In this document: positions 33,252-45,365 of the stretch, piece by piece
How the letters are laid out: the number at the start of each line of letters is the position of its first letter
How positions within the stretch are numbered: position 1 is the first letter of the stretch
NCBI GenBank assembly: GCA_963693305.1
Contig: OY855914.1
Coordinates: forward strand, 13,049,783 to 13,113,782
Length of the DNA stretch: 64,000 nt
Reading direction: 5' to 3'
From: Meandrina meandrites
Taxonomy: Eukaryota > Cnidaria > Anthozoa > Scleractinia > Meandrinidae
Notes under the pieces: generated by a model
What the model was told of the DNA's origin: nothing
The model's database searches: none
The model's input: the letters and a program-made list of their open reading frames with translations, nothing else
Translations under genes and position numbers: made by a program

Positions 33252-36200
33252 ATGGATGAGGATCAAGGGTTGGATGAGGGAAAGCAGACCAAAACCAAAG
33301 AAAGCTTTAGTAGAGAAGGGACTAGGGATGGTGAGTATTAACCCTTACTTATCAGCTGTTTTTTTTTTTTGGTAAAATTTATCAACATGAAACCCTAAAA
33401 TTTTTGAGAAAGTGCTGCCATAACAGGCCTGTGCTTTAAGGGTGCCCAAGTGCCTCGGGCAACTAACTTTTGCCTTTGGGCGACCAGATAATTCTTATTT
33501 CTGTCATATAAGCTTTATGCTGGGCACCCTGGATTTCATAGATTGAAACCTTTGGGCTCCTTGTAATTTTTTTTAGAGCACAGCCTTGCATAAGAACTTA
33601 GACCCAAGTATGGATGGACAACAATGATATAAATTATTATTAAGAGGCAACTCTAAAAAAGTATTAAATACTTTTTATGACTGTCTTTACACATGTAAAA
33701 CAAAGTACATTATGTGGAGGAAAATTGGTGGTCGGTCAAACATAAACAAAAGGGGTTGACAGAAAACTGATGGTTGACAGACCTAGCGCGACTAACTACT
33801 GCATTTCTTTGACCTTTGTGGCACACAGTGTGACACCAATAATCTTCCATTTGCTAGCAATTACAGAAACTTTGCTTTGAAATTTAATTTGACCAACACA
33901 TGCAAACTTAATAAAATGCTGAGGGTATTTTTCAAGGACAGAAACAATATACACTTGATTAAAGACTATTAGACTTAGACTATTTTTACGAGGCAAGAGC
34001 GCGCACTATGATTCGGCTGCCTGAGGTCAATATCACTCGCACTCGCAAAACTTTCGCGAGCAACACTAAAAGAAACGAAAACAAGTTTGAGCCCTTTATT
34101 CAAAAGTTAAAAGTTTCAGGAAGTTTCAGAAGGTTTTAGACATGTCTTAGGACGAAAACAATACAACAAATACTTTGATAAACAACCAACAGAGGAGTTC
34201 TAATTCACTTTTTTTATCTCTCATGACGTGTGGCGTCATACAAGCGCACTATAAAAATAAAAGGGCATGCGCAATTGAATTCTTGTCGGAGGTCGTAAAA
34301 ACCTAATTTCGGCTCAAAATTTCTCAAAAACCTACAATACAACCCATAATGAAATTTTCACAATTAATCTTTTGGGGTGAATCATGTCAACAGCCAAAAT
34401 TTTTCAAAAATCTGTAAGACAGGTTTTGAGCTATTTTCAAAAAGGCAAAAAACCACATTTTCCTATTTTGCAAAAAAAACTGCCTTTAGTTACAGATATT
34501 CAATTTATAATTATTGCATAAATGTTTTATCTGGTTCCATTTATAATTTCTGAATTTTTGAGGCAGGGTCATACGGGCAGATTTTGAGAAAAACGGCATT
34601 GATTTTGTGAAATACGCCAGTCTCCTCTTAAGCAAGCTCGGATATTCATTTTGACTGTTTATTAGCATCTTTATTGCTCAAATGTCGCATATATTGGTTG
34701 TAGGAAGCAACAAACAGGATTAAGTGAAAGCTAAAACTTTTCTGGACATTTTACAAAAGAGTTGAAAGCTGGGCTCATCTACCCCCTCAAAACTGTAGTA
34801 AGCCACCTTAAATCGCTTGGAAATCCGTCTTCAAATTATGATCACGTGCAGCGAAGTATGTGATCAAAGCATTAACATAAGTGTGCAAAGCATAGTGACC
34901 CATCATGGGTCTTTAAAGACCTGTTAATTTCTGCCATTTGAGAAAATGCTGTAGCTTATAAACATGGCAAAAAACATGTTTTATTAAATGATTTGTCTGG
35001 TAAGCTCAGGCCCACAAAAAGCTTTTGTAGATAACTTGGGTTCAGAACACAAATACATGCAAAAGATACAGACTAGGGAGGGAGGATTGCCAGGGTACTA
35101 CACTTATTTCAAATTCTATGAAGTAAAAAAAGAAACAATTTCATGAACCTAAAAAAGCAGTTTTTTAAGGTACAAAGAGTTCTCACTGTTGAACCAAGGA
35201 CAAGCCAACACGGTAGGAAGAATTGTGTGTAATGATAAACAAATCACAATTTGATCTAAAATATAAAATACAAGAAACTATGTTGGCACTACCTTATAAC
35301 ATGAAAAACGTATACATGTACAACTTGACATGTAGAAACTTGTTCTAGAAACCAACTGTAAACTTATTTTATGCTGCCTCCATTTTTGGTGTAAATACTA
35401 CAAATACTGGCCTGGTTAGCAAATACTGCGAATCTGGTAACTACTGTGTTTTTCTGGTTAGCAAACTGGTTAGCAAATCTTTTGAACTACAGGTTAGCAA
35501 ACAGCTGAAAATCAAAACATTCAATTGCACCGCTTCCATGAGTTACATGTACATGACCATTTAATTTGAAACCAGCTTGCACACAACATTAACAGTAACA
35601 GCGCGTGTCCAGCATAATATAATGTAATTATCGTTAAACACAAAGGGCCATTTTATTTTTAGACTTGTGTCTTCCCAAAATAATTTATGTTTGACTTATT
35701 TTTGTCTGTCAAAAAATGGGGCTAAATTGTTATTGCAGAATTTTCTCAAGAATTTTAGGGTTTCATGTCTAGTTAACTTTTAAGGACTATTAATTAATTT
35801 ATTTTTCTGGTACACAAATAAAATTCTCCAGCAATACTAAGAGGAAGAGTGCAAACCAATTTATGTTAGAGAAAGCATTTACTATAACAACTTTTGGCTA
35901 ATTCTTTCAAAAAATATCTTCACAAACCTTAATAAATTAGCCTGTTTGAAATCTTATTTTTAATTCCTTTTCTTCCCTGCTATTAAGGCTTTAATTTTAG
36001 CTTAGGGAGAGTTTATTTCATGTACATGTAGGAAAAATTGATTGTAGTACCACTTTAATGCATGGCTTTGTAGCCAATAAACCAATCAACTACTCATTCA
36101 CCCCACTATAAACTACTTTACTTTGTTTTGAAAAGTTGTATAATAAAATAAAAAATCCTCAATCCTCAATGCAGTTTGATCAGTGTTTAAAGTGCTACTA

Positions 36201-37616
36201 TGATGAAATTCGCATGTTTTGTTTCGCAACCGTTTTAAAATATTAACAAGTACTCTATATGAGAAGAAAAATGCCGTTTACTGTTTTCCAATACCTCTTT
36301 TCTTTCCAGAGATATTCAAGTTTTTAAAATATGCAAATTAGCAAAGTAGTGACGTCATACACTCAACCAAATTCTGATTAAATACTAAGAAAGTGATATC
36401 TCAGCCAATTTGTATTGAAAGCCTCTGATTCTTTGCAGTAACACTCTGCTAGTTGTGTTTCACAATATGAACTTGACAACTTGGTTACCATGGCAACATA
36501 CTAGGTTCCAGATTCTCCCAATGCTTAAGGCCTTTCTGGCCAATTCTGGCATTCTCCGTTAATATTTGTAAATAATGCTTTACATGCAAGATCTAGCAAG
36601 CATATCAATGGATTTGGCAGACGTCTCGCCTGGGTTTAATATTTTCGAACTGAAAAATTCTGAAATATTAAAAACAAATTGATGGGGACTGGAAAAGAGT
36701 GAGTTGCGATGGTAACATAACTTTATTACAGCCGTAGGTGTGTCACCTGAGGAACTATTAGTCTGCCAAGTTTCATTGGTCTCTGCAGAAAAATGACCGA
36801 GATAACTTAATTTTTGTACTTGACAAAAAATTGGGTTGAGTAGATGACGTCATCAGCTCCCTAATTTGCATATTTTACGATTTTTTTAAGCTTAAATATC
36901 TCTGGAACTAAAATAGATATTTGAAAACGGTAAACGGCATTTTAAATCTTTCATTAAATACTCTTTGAAACGCCTAAAATTGCAAGGGGTGAAAATTTGA
37001 TCATAGTACCACTTTAATAACATATTACCAGTGGTGGATCCAGGGTAGGGGCCTTTCTTTGAAGTGCCGGAATTAGTTTGCAGAATCAGAGTTAACTTTG
37101 GCAGAATTCAACATTCATTGTCAAGCGGGCCCCTCCTTAGCTGAAGGTCTGGATCTGCCACTGGTTACATCACTGAGTGTATTAATAAAATCATTTTTAT
37201 TTGACAGACAATAGCTGTAGCAGTTTGAATGGATGTTGCAAAGACAGTGCTTTTGTTAATATGGCTGGCAGTGGTCTATGCAGTAAAAAGAATAACCCAA
37301 AGAGAATACCGTTGATGATGGTAATTTACTAGACATGGCAGTTTTACTCTATTGGCTGGATTAAAGGCCTGTGTGGGGATCATCAAGTTCAGTCGACAAA
37401 GGTTGTTGATGGTGTTTGCCTATGTTTGGCAGTTTAGTTGCAGATGCAAAAAGGATGAATTTTTAATAGCCAGACCAACCAGACGTGGAGGTATTAGATG
37501 ATATGACCGATGAGGAGGAAGGGAGGTTAGAAGATGATGAAGGACAAGAGGATCACGAAGAACAAGAGAAAGAGCAAGAAGAACAAGACTATAAGAAAGA
37601 CATCTACAGAAAGTAA
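33252..37616 (+). CDS. Small acidic protein, family not recognised (about 111 aa)
   Basis: Three coding exons keep phase: 33252-33330 (ATG after the acceptor TTTTAG; MDEDQGLDEGKQTKTKESFS), 37208-37320 (SSLNGCCKDSAFVNMAG, five cysteines around here) and 37470-37616 (PDQPDVEVLDDMTDEEEGR, then a glutamate/glutamine-rich segment ending KKDIYRK, TAA). A likely 5' non-coding exon ends at 30124. No signal peptide or membrane span. The C-terminal part would be strongly acidic and probably disordered or coiled. The stop is followed in frame by eleven more codons (see findings). It could be a lineage-specific nuclear or cytoplasmic acidic protein; I make no functional claim. Exon structure is predicted from splice sites alone, without a homologue. 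Confidence 0.6.
33424..33592. mobile_element. Possible hAT-like MITE
   Basis: The left edge CAGGCCTGTGCTTTAAGGG and right edge (minus strand) CAAGGCTGTGCTCTAA are imperfect inverted repeats, with TGGGCGACC inside, a common hAT subterminal motif. A clean target duplication is not visible. Confidence 0.45.
33593..36186. other. Intron of the acidic-protein gene, mostly unassigned
   Basis: AT-rich sequence with no supported exon. Small repeated words occur (GGTTAGCAAA four times at 35415-35510). A fragment at about 36035-36055 (TTGTAGTACCACTTTAA) matches the right terminus of the element at 36187, suggesting a solo end. Confidence 0.5.
36187..37017. mobile_element. DNA element with long (about 170 bp) inverted termini
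   Basis: TTAAAGTGCTACTATGATGA at the left matches, inverted, TTTGATCATAGTACCACTTT at the right. Further inside, ATGCCGTTTACTGTTTTC pairs with GAAAACGGTAAACGGCAT, AGAGATATTCAAG pairs with a diverged partner, and TATGCAAATTAG pairs with CTAATTTGCATA. Arms are about 170 bp and the middle about 480 bp. No transposase. Elements at 59765-60206 and a fragment near 12830 share its layout and TGACGTCA wording. Confidence 0.75.
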
Positions 37617-38845
37617 ATAGAGGACAAGTTTAGTGACAGTGATGAAAAATGATCAGTATATATTTTAAGTACTTCTTTCATAGATATTATCAACTCTGCA
37701 TAGATGTATTTATGTACCGGGTGAACTGAGGATCAGTCTGAAATTGTTTTGATTGTTCTGCATTTACAACAGCTTATTCAAATTAGCACAAGCTCAAAGG
37801 CTGAAGAAAAAGTCATTACTTTTTTTACTAAATGAACCACAGGTCACTGTATTGTCTGCGAATAGTTTTGTTGGATCTTGATGTAAGAGACAAAAGAGTG
37901 ACAGAACATTTTCATCTTTGTTATAAGAACCCAGTCACAGTCGTGCATGACTAACTCTGAACACCATCTTTAAGTTTCTGGTTTAATTTGCTAATCAAAA
38001 TGCATGAATTTAGGTTTTGTGAAAATATCAAGCACCATGTAACCTGTCAGTTAATCGACAGCTCCACCTCACATTTCTTTCATAATTTTAGATTTGCCAG
38101 GTGTGAGAAAGTTGTTGAAAAGATGTCAATAAATAATGAACAAAATAGTTTGGTGGCCTGTGTTACAAGAGCACCACTGTAAATGCAGTGATAAGTATTA
38201 TGCTAGTATGTCAAAACGTCATTCACCTGTCAAAAAGAGAATTTCCCAAAGTTATCCTACTTTGGTTATTTTGCCGCTGCAACAATGCAATTCTCAAGAC
38301 TATAGTGGTTTTTCAGCACAGGCTAAAAACAGGCCCTAAAATATACTTTTCAAAAAATGTTTAACAAAGCAACGGTTTGTATCATCCGTGAGCTCATGTG
38401 CACCTGATTTTGTCTTTCAAAATTGAGTTAAGCATTGCAGATAATTCAAGCCAGTTAATTCAAGGTCACAATTTAAGATTGTTTTGGTTCGGCCGTGTGT
38501 AAAAAGATTTATGGGATTCCAGGTGATGGTGGTATTAGTAATTAGCCTGTTCATGAAAACACTTGTTGTATAAATTCCAGTCTTGCCATAAATAAAAAAA
38601 GATTTGTAATCTTTGTCATAACTGAATTATGTTATTAAACTACTACGAGGTCCGTGCTGGTAAAACACTGGTCGAGTTCTTCACTTTGCTATCTTTATGA
38701 CCAGGTCCATTGACTCGTAAAAAAAGAAATACCTATATCAATAGCCGACGTAAGTTTCATTCTATGAACATTCAATGCTAAATTCCTGAAGGGTGGGCCT
38801 ACAACAAGAGCTAACAATAGGGCTATAAAATAATGGACATAATAA

Positions 38846-39982
38846 ATGCACTATGCACTATGCACTATGCATGCTGGATCCCAGACGGATATCCTGGTGA
38901 TGGACTTTAGTAAGGCATTTGACAAAGTCAGCCATCCTCGTCTTGTTACCAAGCTGAAGTATTATGGAATTGGTGGTAGGACAAACAGATGGGTCCAATC
39001 CTTCCTAAGTGGCAGAACGCAGAGAGTTGTCCTTGAAGGAGAATTTTCAGACGACGCCGAAGTACTCTCTGGTGTACCACAAGGTTCTGTCTTGGGCCCA
39101 TGCTTATTCCTTTTTTACATAAACGACCTACCCGAATCCCTCGCCTCTAACATTAGATTATTTGCCGATGATACCATTGTGTACCTGACCATCCACTCAG
39201 ACAGTGACACCCAAGTTCTCCAAAGCGACCTAGACAAATTAGCCGAATGGGAAACCCTATGGAAAATGGAGTTCCATCCAGACAAGTGTGAAGTACTTAG
39301 AGTGGGGCGCAAGCGTGCTATGGTACAAAATGACTATTTTCTTCATGGTAAGAGATTACAAACGGCTGACTCAGCCAAATACCTCGGAGTTACTGTAGCA
39401 TCAGACCTGAGATGGAACAAACACATCGACACCATCACAAGTAAAGCAAATAGAACCCTTGGATTCCTGAAAAGGAATCTAAAGATTAACTCTACTGCAC
39501 TCAAGTCCACTGCCTATAAAACGCTAGTCCGACCCACCCTCGAGTATGCCTGCACCGTTTGGGATCCATACACACAGGGAAACATCTACAAGCTCGAGAT
39601 GGTGCAGCGTCGGGCAGCGAGATTTGTTCTTGGCAGATACAACAATACATCCAGCGTAGGGGACATGCTATATGAGCTCGGCTGGACTTCCCTTCAAACT
39701 AGGAGACAGACACTTAGACTCTGCATGATGTATAAAATTCATAAAGGCTTGATTGCCATGGACGCTCAAGAGTTCATGACACCACTTCAAAGGAGATCAC
39801 GGCACGTAAATTCAAATGCGTACAAAATTCCCCGCTCAAAGACGGACTACCACATGTACTCGTTTTTCCCAAGAACGATACGAGAGTGGAACAGCCTGGC
39901 CAATGAAACAGTAAATGCCCCAAACTTGATGGCCTTCAAGAAAAGCCTGCCGTCTGACCAAGGCCAAACCAAACGATGTTAA
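38846..39982 (+). pseudogene. 5'-truncated non-LTR reverse transcriptase
   Basis: An intact open frame of 378 codons covers the reverse transcriptase from the palm onward: DILVMDFSKAFDKVSH (motif A), LSGVPQGSVLGPCLF (motif B), FADDT (motif C), KYLGVTVASDLRWN, then the thumb and C-terminal segment with CTVWDPYTQGNIYKLE. This pattern fits the Jockey/CR1/L2 side of non-LTR elements. Endonuclease, ORF1 and fingers are missing, as in normal 5' truncation. The first ATG lies in a GCACTAT repeat and is probably not a real start. Confidence 0.88.
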
Positions 39983-40128
39983 CTTTGACTTTATTATTAG
40001 TATTATTATTATTACTTAGTCTTTTATCATAGCATTTAAGCCTTACCCTAATTTTTAGTTTTTTTAGTTATACGCTCACGAGAATCTTCAGAATTGAAGG
40101 AGGTGAGTCACCCAGGAAGAAGAAGAAT
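38870..40128 (+). mobile_element. Truncated non-LTR retrotransposon insertion
   Basis: Homology begins near 38877, just after four direct GCACTAT repeats (38849-38870). The 3' UTR has a TTATTATTAGTATTATTATT tract at 39990, and the element appears to end in (GAA)n at 40116-40127. Target duplications are not clear. Confidence 0.75.
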
Positions 40129-41211
40129 GCCTTTAAAATTCTCCAACTGAAACATGCGATATGTTGTTGAGATATCACTGAACTCGTAATTTTCAACCTC
40201 TACTTCTGATTTAATTTCATCGTTTCTCCCGGTTAATAACAGGCAGGGGCGTATCCAGGGGAGGGTTCCGGGACCTACTTTTTGGGCTGTGACCATGGCT
40301 TTAATTTCAGTAGAAAAACTTTATTGGAATTCCTCTATCTGAATTCCACGGAATGAGATCTTAGCTTTAAAAAAAATAAAAAAAGAACTTATCGAGGGTT
40401 ACAATATTTTAGAAACGAGATACTACGCGAGCTCTGATTGGTAAAAACCTGTGGGCTGTTGTACCCGTAATCTCCCGCTTCCTGACATCACAGCACTATG
40501 CGTAAGGAAAAAGAAATGCCTCATCATATGACAAAAACGGAATATTTGATTTTCATAAACGATCGTGATGCAAATTACTGGAGGTGGATCACAAAAAAGA
40601 TCGTTCCCGCCCACCGCCGTTGGAAAACAAGAGTTTCCGCTTTCACTAGGCCGGCATGTTAATCAAAACCTTATCTGCAAGGAAAAAGCCTACGACAAAA
40701 ATTGGTCGAGATAAAAGCTTCCTTGAAATTCTTTGATGACGGAAACCTAACCCCCGCGCTGAGTCAAACTAAGCTTAAGTAAATAAATTCGGAAAAAAAT
40801 TTGAAAGCAATACTTCTGGAACTAAACTTTATTCTTAATAGCCTCGCCAGTCTTGAAAGTTTGTAAAATGTTACCAAGGTTTGGCATTGGGATTATTAAA
40901 AATTTGTGCTCAGAATCAAAGAAACAGTGTTTCTGAGGACGTCCAATACAAAACTTTTCTGCATGCCCCAGACCTCAGACCTCCTAGTAAGTGAGCACCT
41001 CTGCCACTCGATTGTCGATCGGGCTAGCAATACAACATTTCAAACCCCTCTATGCAGAAAAGCTGGTTACACCCTTGACAGGCACCCGTTTTAGCTAATT
41101 CCAGCCGATCCCGGAAATGTAAATTGCATTAGCAGTTAGTGCTTAATCTGATAACCATAAATCTATTGGTTCCTTTCAGAGGTTTCTTTAAAAGAACTCG
41201 GCTAACCTCGC

Positions 41212-41320
41212 GGTAAGATTACAGCCCCATGCATTTATTACGTATGCTCAAACAGCAGTCGTGAGTCAGTCAAAAAATCACATGCATGATTAATGTAAAG
41301 GGTTGTGCAGAAGATTTGCC
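41212..41320. repeat. Degraded relative of the foldback at 31045
   Basis: GGTAAGATTACAGCCCCATG at the left and TGTGCAGAAGATTTGCC at the right correspond to the termini of the 31045 element. GTGAGTCAGTCAAAAAAT matches its loop in reverse. No target duplication is left. Confidence 0.55.
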
Positions 41321-41409
41321 AAACTCAGTTGTCACAATAAGAGAGTCCCTCTGCCAGTTTTTTTCCGCATAGTATTTGAGCTAAATAACCTCAGCTGAAG
41401 TTATCGGTA

Positions 41410-41439
41410 TGATAATGATGACTGGCCAGTCATCATTAT
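41410..41439. repeat. 30-bp perfect palindrome
   Basis: GATAATGATGACTGG is followed immediately by its exact reverse complement, with no loop. A partial third copy (GATATTGATGACTGG) at 41446-41460 leads straight into the palindrome array. Confidence 0.85.
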
Positions 41440-41460
41440 CGCTATGATATTGATGACTGG

Positions 41461-41814
41461 CACAAAACGCTTTGTGGTATTTTGAAAAGCCCACAAAGCG
41501 CTTTGTGGTGTTGTGAATAACCCACAAAGCGCTTTGTGGTTTTGTGAATAGGCCACAGAGCGCTTTGTGGTGTTGCGAATAGGCCACAAAGCGCTTTGTG
41601 GTGTGAAAAATCGGAAAAAACAAATTACCTCAGAAAATGCCTGTGAGATGTCTGCGAGTCAACGAGCCATACAGTTTTCAATGTTAAATCCTAAAATAAA
41701 ACACCACAAAGCGCTCTGTGGTGTTCCAAATAGGCCACAGAGCGCTCTGTGGTGTTTTGAATAGGCCACAACGCGCTCTGTGGTGTTTTGAATAGGCCAC
41801 AAAGCACTCTGTGG
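41461..41814. repeat. Nine-unit array of 18-bp palindromes at exact 31-bp spacing
   Basis: Units of CCACAAAGCGCTTTGTGG or close variants start at about 41460, 41491, 41522, 41553, 41584, 41704, 41735, 41766 and 41797. Within each block the period is 31 bp: 18-bp palindrome plus a 13-bp spacer like TGTTTTGAATAGG. The second block has CGCTCTGTGG in its right half-sites. A roughly 100-bp non-repeat linker (41602-41703) separates the five-unit and four-unit blocks. Spacers are conserved, unlike CRISPR. Intergenic. Confidence 0.9.
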
Positions 41815-42735
41815 TGTTTTGATCAGGGCAGAAGGTACTATTGCTGTTTTATAAAGCAAAGCGAACAAGGGACAGCTAGAAAGCATTCTGGCCATAAAAT
41901 TTACTCACCAACAAATATATACTGAGAAGAGGGCTGTCGCGAGCCGGCTTTCGTGCGAGTGACAAGATTGGAAGTAGAGAAATATTGCGCAGATTGACTG
42001 GTGGTTTTACAGCGCCGAAACTAAAATTGGTTACACTGCTTCTCAGGGATTTTGTTTTGCCTCTGCAATACCACTGAACGATCTGAATGATTTGAGGATA
42101 ATCGGAAGCGCGGAGTTTTACACTGGTTTATTTGCTGCCGGTCGGGAACACGCAGCTCGCAAACCGAAGTGCGACCACTGTTTAACCTGCTCGCGACACA
42201 GTTTAGCTCTTCGCTCTCACGGGAACGCTTGCTACGCAGGCTATTTAAATCTTTGATCGAGCTTTTTTGTTGAATTTGAAACTGAAAATATGCTAAGGCG
42301 TCAATTCGCGATAGAAATCTTGTGAGGTTAATGCAATTTTTGCAAATAGCCGCTGCATACTTTCCGTTCAGAGTCAAAACATAATTAGGTAGTCAAATAT
42401 TGCTTCCGTGCCCTACCCTCCGAAAAATCAGCTTTGCTCGAAGACCGAACTGCAACGGAGTTTAGTTACCAGTCTTATGCTGCGTGTTACTAGATAAAAC
42501 GCATGATATGATTGGCTCAGTATATCACATTACGTCATAGGACATGTTCGCCAGCTAAGACATGACTGCAACGGTACATACTTATACTTTTTTGTTGCAA
42601 TTTTTATTTGTGAGAGACTGAGAACGAGAATGATGACGACATCTCTTTTTAGTGCCAGTCCGCTACCGTTTGCACATGGTGCAATGAAATATTGTGCATC
42701 GGAATCCAAAAAAGCCGGGTTTACAGGCCAAAATT

Positions 42736-43298
42736 ATGTCATATTGCAGAGAAGAAGGTAAGTAAGCACTTCGTTGGTCCCTTTCCAAGATGCCTAGTAA
42801 CCAATTTTTCCAATCGTAGGTAAAGACAAACTGATATTCGTCACCGAAGAGGAGCATGCTACTCCGAGCTCTGTGACACTCGAAGAAGATGACGAAGAAG
42901 AATTGGAAGGCTTGATCAAAGAAAACGGTGAAATAAATTGGGATTGTCCATGTTTACAGGGAATGGCCTACGGGCCTTGTGGAGAACAATTCAAGGCGGC
43001 ATTCTCATGTTTTCATTACAGTGAGGCGGACCCAAAGGGTACCGACTGTATTCCACAATTCCGTGATATGCAAGAGTGTTTTGTAAAGTACCCTGAGATT
43101 TACGGAAAGGATGAAGAACTCGATGATGATGAAGAAGAAGAATCAAATAACAATGAAACAGAAAATGCAAACACTGGCGATGGAAGAGAGAATATTGTTT
43201 TGTCGGAAAAAAACGACTCTTCACCAACTGACTCGAAAGATGTTGCATTTGTAACTGAATCTACAGACGGGGTGTCCGGTGCAAAATCAGCCAGCTGA
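42736..43298 (+). CDS. CHCHD4: CHCHD4 / MIA40 mitochondrial intermembrane-space import oxidoreductase
   Basis: Receives cysteine-rich proteins entering the mitochondrial intermembrane space and oxidises them, passing electrons to ALR/Erv1 (family knowledge). Two exons: 42736-42757 (MSYCREE) and 42820-43298, split by a 62-bp intron (GTAAGT..CGTAG). The 166-residue product keeps the redox-active CPC in [10 protein letters not shown] and both CX9C segments ([11 protein letters not shown] and [11 protein letters not shown]). No presequence, as in animal MIA40. The last about 70 residues form an acidic, asparagine- and serine-rich tail, so the protein is longer than the 142-residue human form. An upstream ATG near 42630 could begin a short uORF. 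No intact neighbour is in the same transcription unit. Confidence 0.96.
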
Positions 43299-44503
43299 TG
43301 ACCGTCTAATTTCCTTCTTTAATTTCGCTTTTCTTGATTTTTTCTAGGTGCTTGAAATTGTTTTAATAATATTTAAATGTCTGGTTTCCCAGAAGTTCAT
43401 CGATGTTTATTATTAAACCGTGTGGAAATTAAATGACTTAAAAGAAAATAATGACATGCACTTCCATTTTGTATCCACATGCTTCGTGCTATCCCTATGC
43501 CTGTAAACGAAGAGAGGCACCCCGGCCGCTCCCCAAAGTTTCTGGGGGCCATTCCAGTTTTGGCTAAGACCCCGTCCACCCACATGTATCCACTTTCATT
43601 TGAAAATGGAAGTGTATTTTTCCCATTTTTAAAAATTCAGTGTTCACAAATATTATTATCAAATCATTTTTTCCCATCCCTTCAAATCTGTTATTGTGTG
43701 TAAACAGATATTTTTTATATGGATTGGCTTTGAATTGTTCTTGAATTCCCCCTGTCTTCCTCTGAAATACTGGCCTAACTTAGAACCTCCAAGATCTCAC
43801 GTGTGAAATAACAAGCTTGAACATTTTACCCCCCCCAAAAAAATACAAATATTAAAATAAGAAATGCCACGAGTCCAAAAAAAGACAACATGGCAGTGAA
43901 CATTGTTGTCAGGCACGAGATCAGATACTCTGATGTCATCGTTTTCAAAAACAAAAAATCAAATTTAACAGTTCATGGTGTTAAAAAATTTCCAGTGTTC
44001 TAGAAAGCGTTTTTGAAAAGTTGTGTTTTTGGACACCATTTTCATTGGATACATGTGGAGGGAAGACTGATCTGCAATGAAAAATTTCTGTTTTCAAATG
44101 AAAACGGATATGTGTGGATTGGGGCCTAAGGCTTTTATACTGCAGAATACCCAACAACATATTTACATTATAAAATATCAATATTGTCTGTTGTTCCAAC
44201 CCAGTGAATCTCACTTGTGGGGTATTCTGCACTGTTTCTCCCAGTCTCTTTTTAAGGGGGGGGCACTCTTTTGAGGAGTAGGTGTTAAAGAATCATGGGG
44301 GACAGGGTGGATACAAAAAGCAAATACCTAAACTCTGTGCATGTGAATGATGTTCAATTATGCATTTTATTGTTCATTGCCATACTTACATGTTGCCATT
44401 GGTTATAGATCTTTCTCACTTATTATAATTCATCAAGTTAAGGTAATTCCCTAGTAAAAGAACGCATCATAGATTTCTGACGAAACTTTGTACACTGAAC
44501 TTA
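43299..44503. other. CHCHD4 3' flank, no gene seen
   Basis: Likely 3' UTR to about 43430 (ATTAAA-like words near 43410-43430). The rest is AT-rich with no supported exon. Confidence 0.55.
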
Positions 44504-45365
44504 GGGACCGGTCATAAATTAGAGGGGGGGGGGGGGGGGAGGGCTGGTGCATTTTTATTTTGGCCTACCTGTTTTGGGGAGACCCTCCCCATTCCAGGTG
44601 CAGAAAAAATGTTGGCCCTCCAAAATAGTTTGCATAATTTATCATGACCCCCCCCCCCCCTCCTCCCCTCCCCCCCCCCCTCCCTGCAAAGCAAAGCAAA
44701 GGGCAGGGAAGATACTTAAAGATATTACTGAGCTAATATCTGCTAATAATCACTAATGTAAATGTTGAAAGTGTTGTATCTCTAAAGCGTGATCAAATGA
44801 GATACCTCAAAGAAATGGAAAAATATGAGAAAATTTGCGAGGAAGCACTTTAGTAGTACCATCCAGGTCTTTTGGAAGAAAATGGGCAACTTTCTATCAC
44901 AGGAGACCATCAAAGTGAAAGTACTGGAAGTGAAAGTGAATCAGATCTAGAGCAATGATCATTATCAAGCTGTTAAGTAACTAGTTTACATCACTTCAAG
45001 AAACCAGTTATAAATCGTTAAAAAGATATATTTACATTCAATTTTGACAATTTACTGTTTGTTCAAGTCAGGAGAGAATCTAGACATAGGACCAAGAAGT
45101 GTTATTAAAAACCCATGTTAATATTTTACAGTCATTGAATAAACAATGTGTTCTATATAATATTTACAGAAGAATGACTGTGACTTCAGAAGAATTCTAG
45201 ATTGACTCCTTGACCCCAGCAACTTTGCATAAAAAATAATGACCCCCCCTAAATGACATGCACCAAATTGTTTGGCCCTCCCTTTTGAGCTTGCATGAAA
45301 ATCAGTGGCCCTCCCCATGTTTGCACCAGCCCTCCCCCCCCCCCCTCTAATTTATGACCGGTCCC
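44504..45365. mobile_element. TTA-flanked DNA element with G-tract termini (Harbinger-like)
   Basis: Termini GGGACCGGTCATAAATTAGA followed by a run of G and AGGGCTGGTGCA are inverted at the right end. Both sides are flanked by TTA (44501-44503 and 45366-45368), the 3-bp target duplication typical of PIF/Harbinger elements. Additional C-tract blocks (44647-44690) and GGCCCTCC words repeat inside. The middle (about 44790-44960) carries a short coding-like remnant ending in an acidic run (SESTGSESESDLEQ then stop), not recognised. Confidence 0.75.

Noticed and set aside
41461..41814. CRISPR-like array
   Set aside because: The repeats are palindromic at regular spacing, but the spacers are near-identical, no cas genes exist and the host is an animal. 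It is a minisatellite-like array.
42021..42377. 118-codon minus-strand frame containing SLRSKRSRESEE
   Set aside because: The wording recalls repeat-derived frames seen in coral genomes, and no splice or domain evidence supports a gene.
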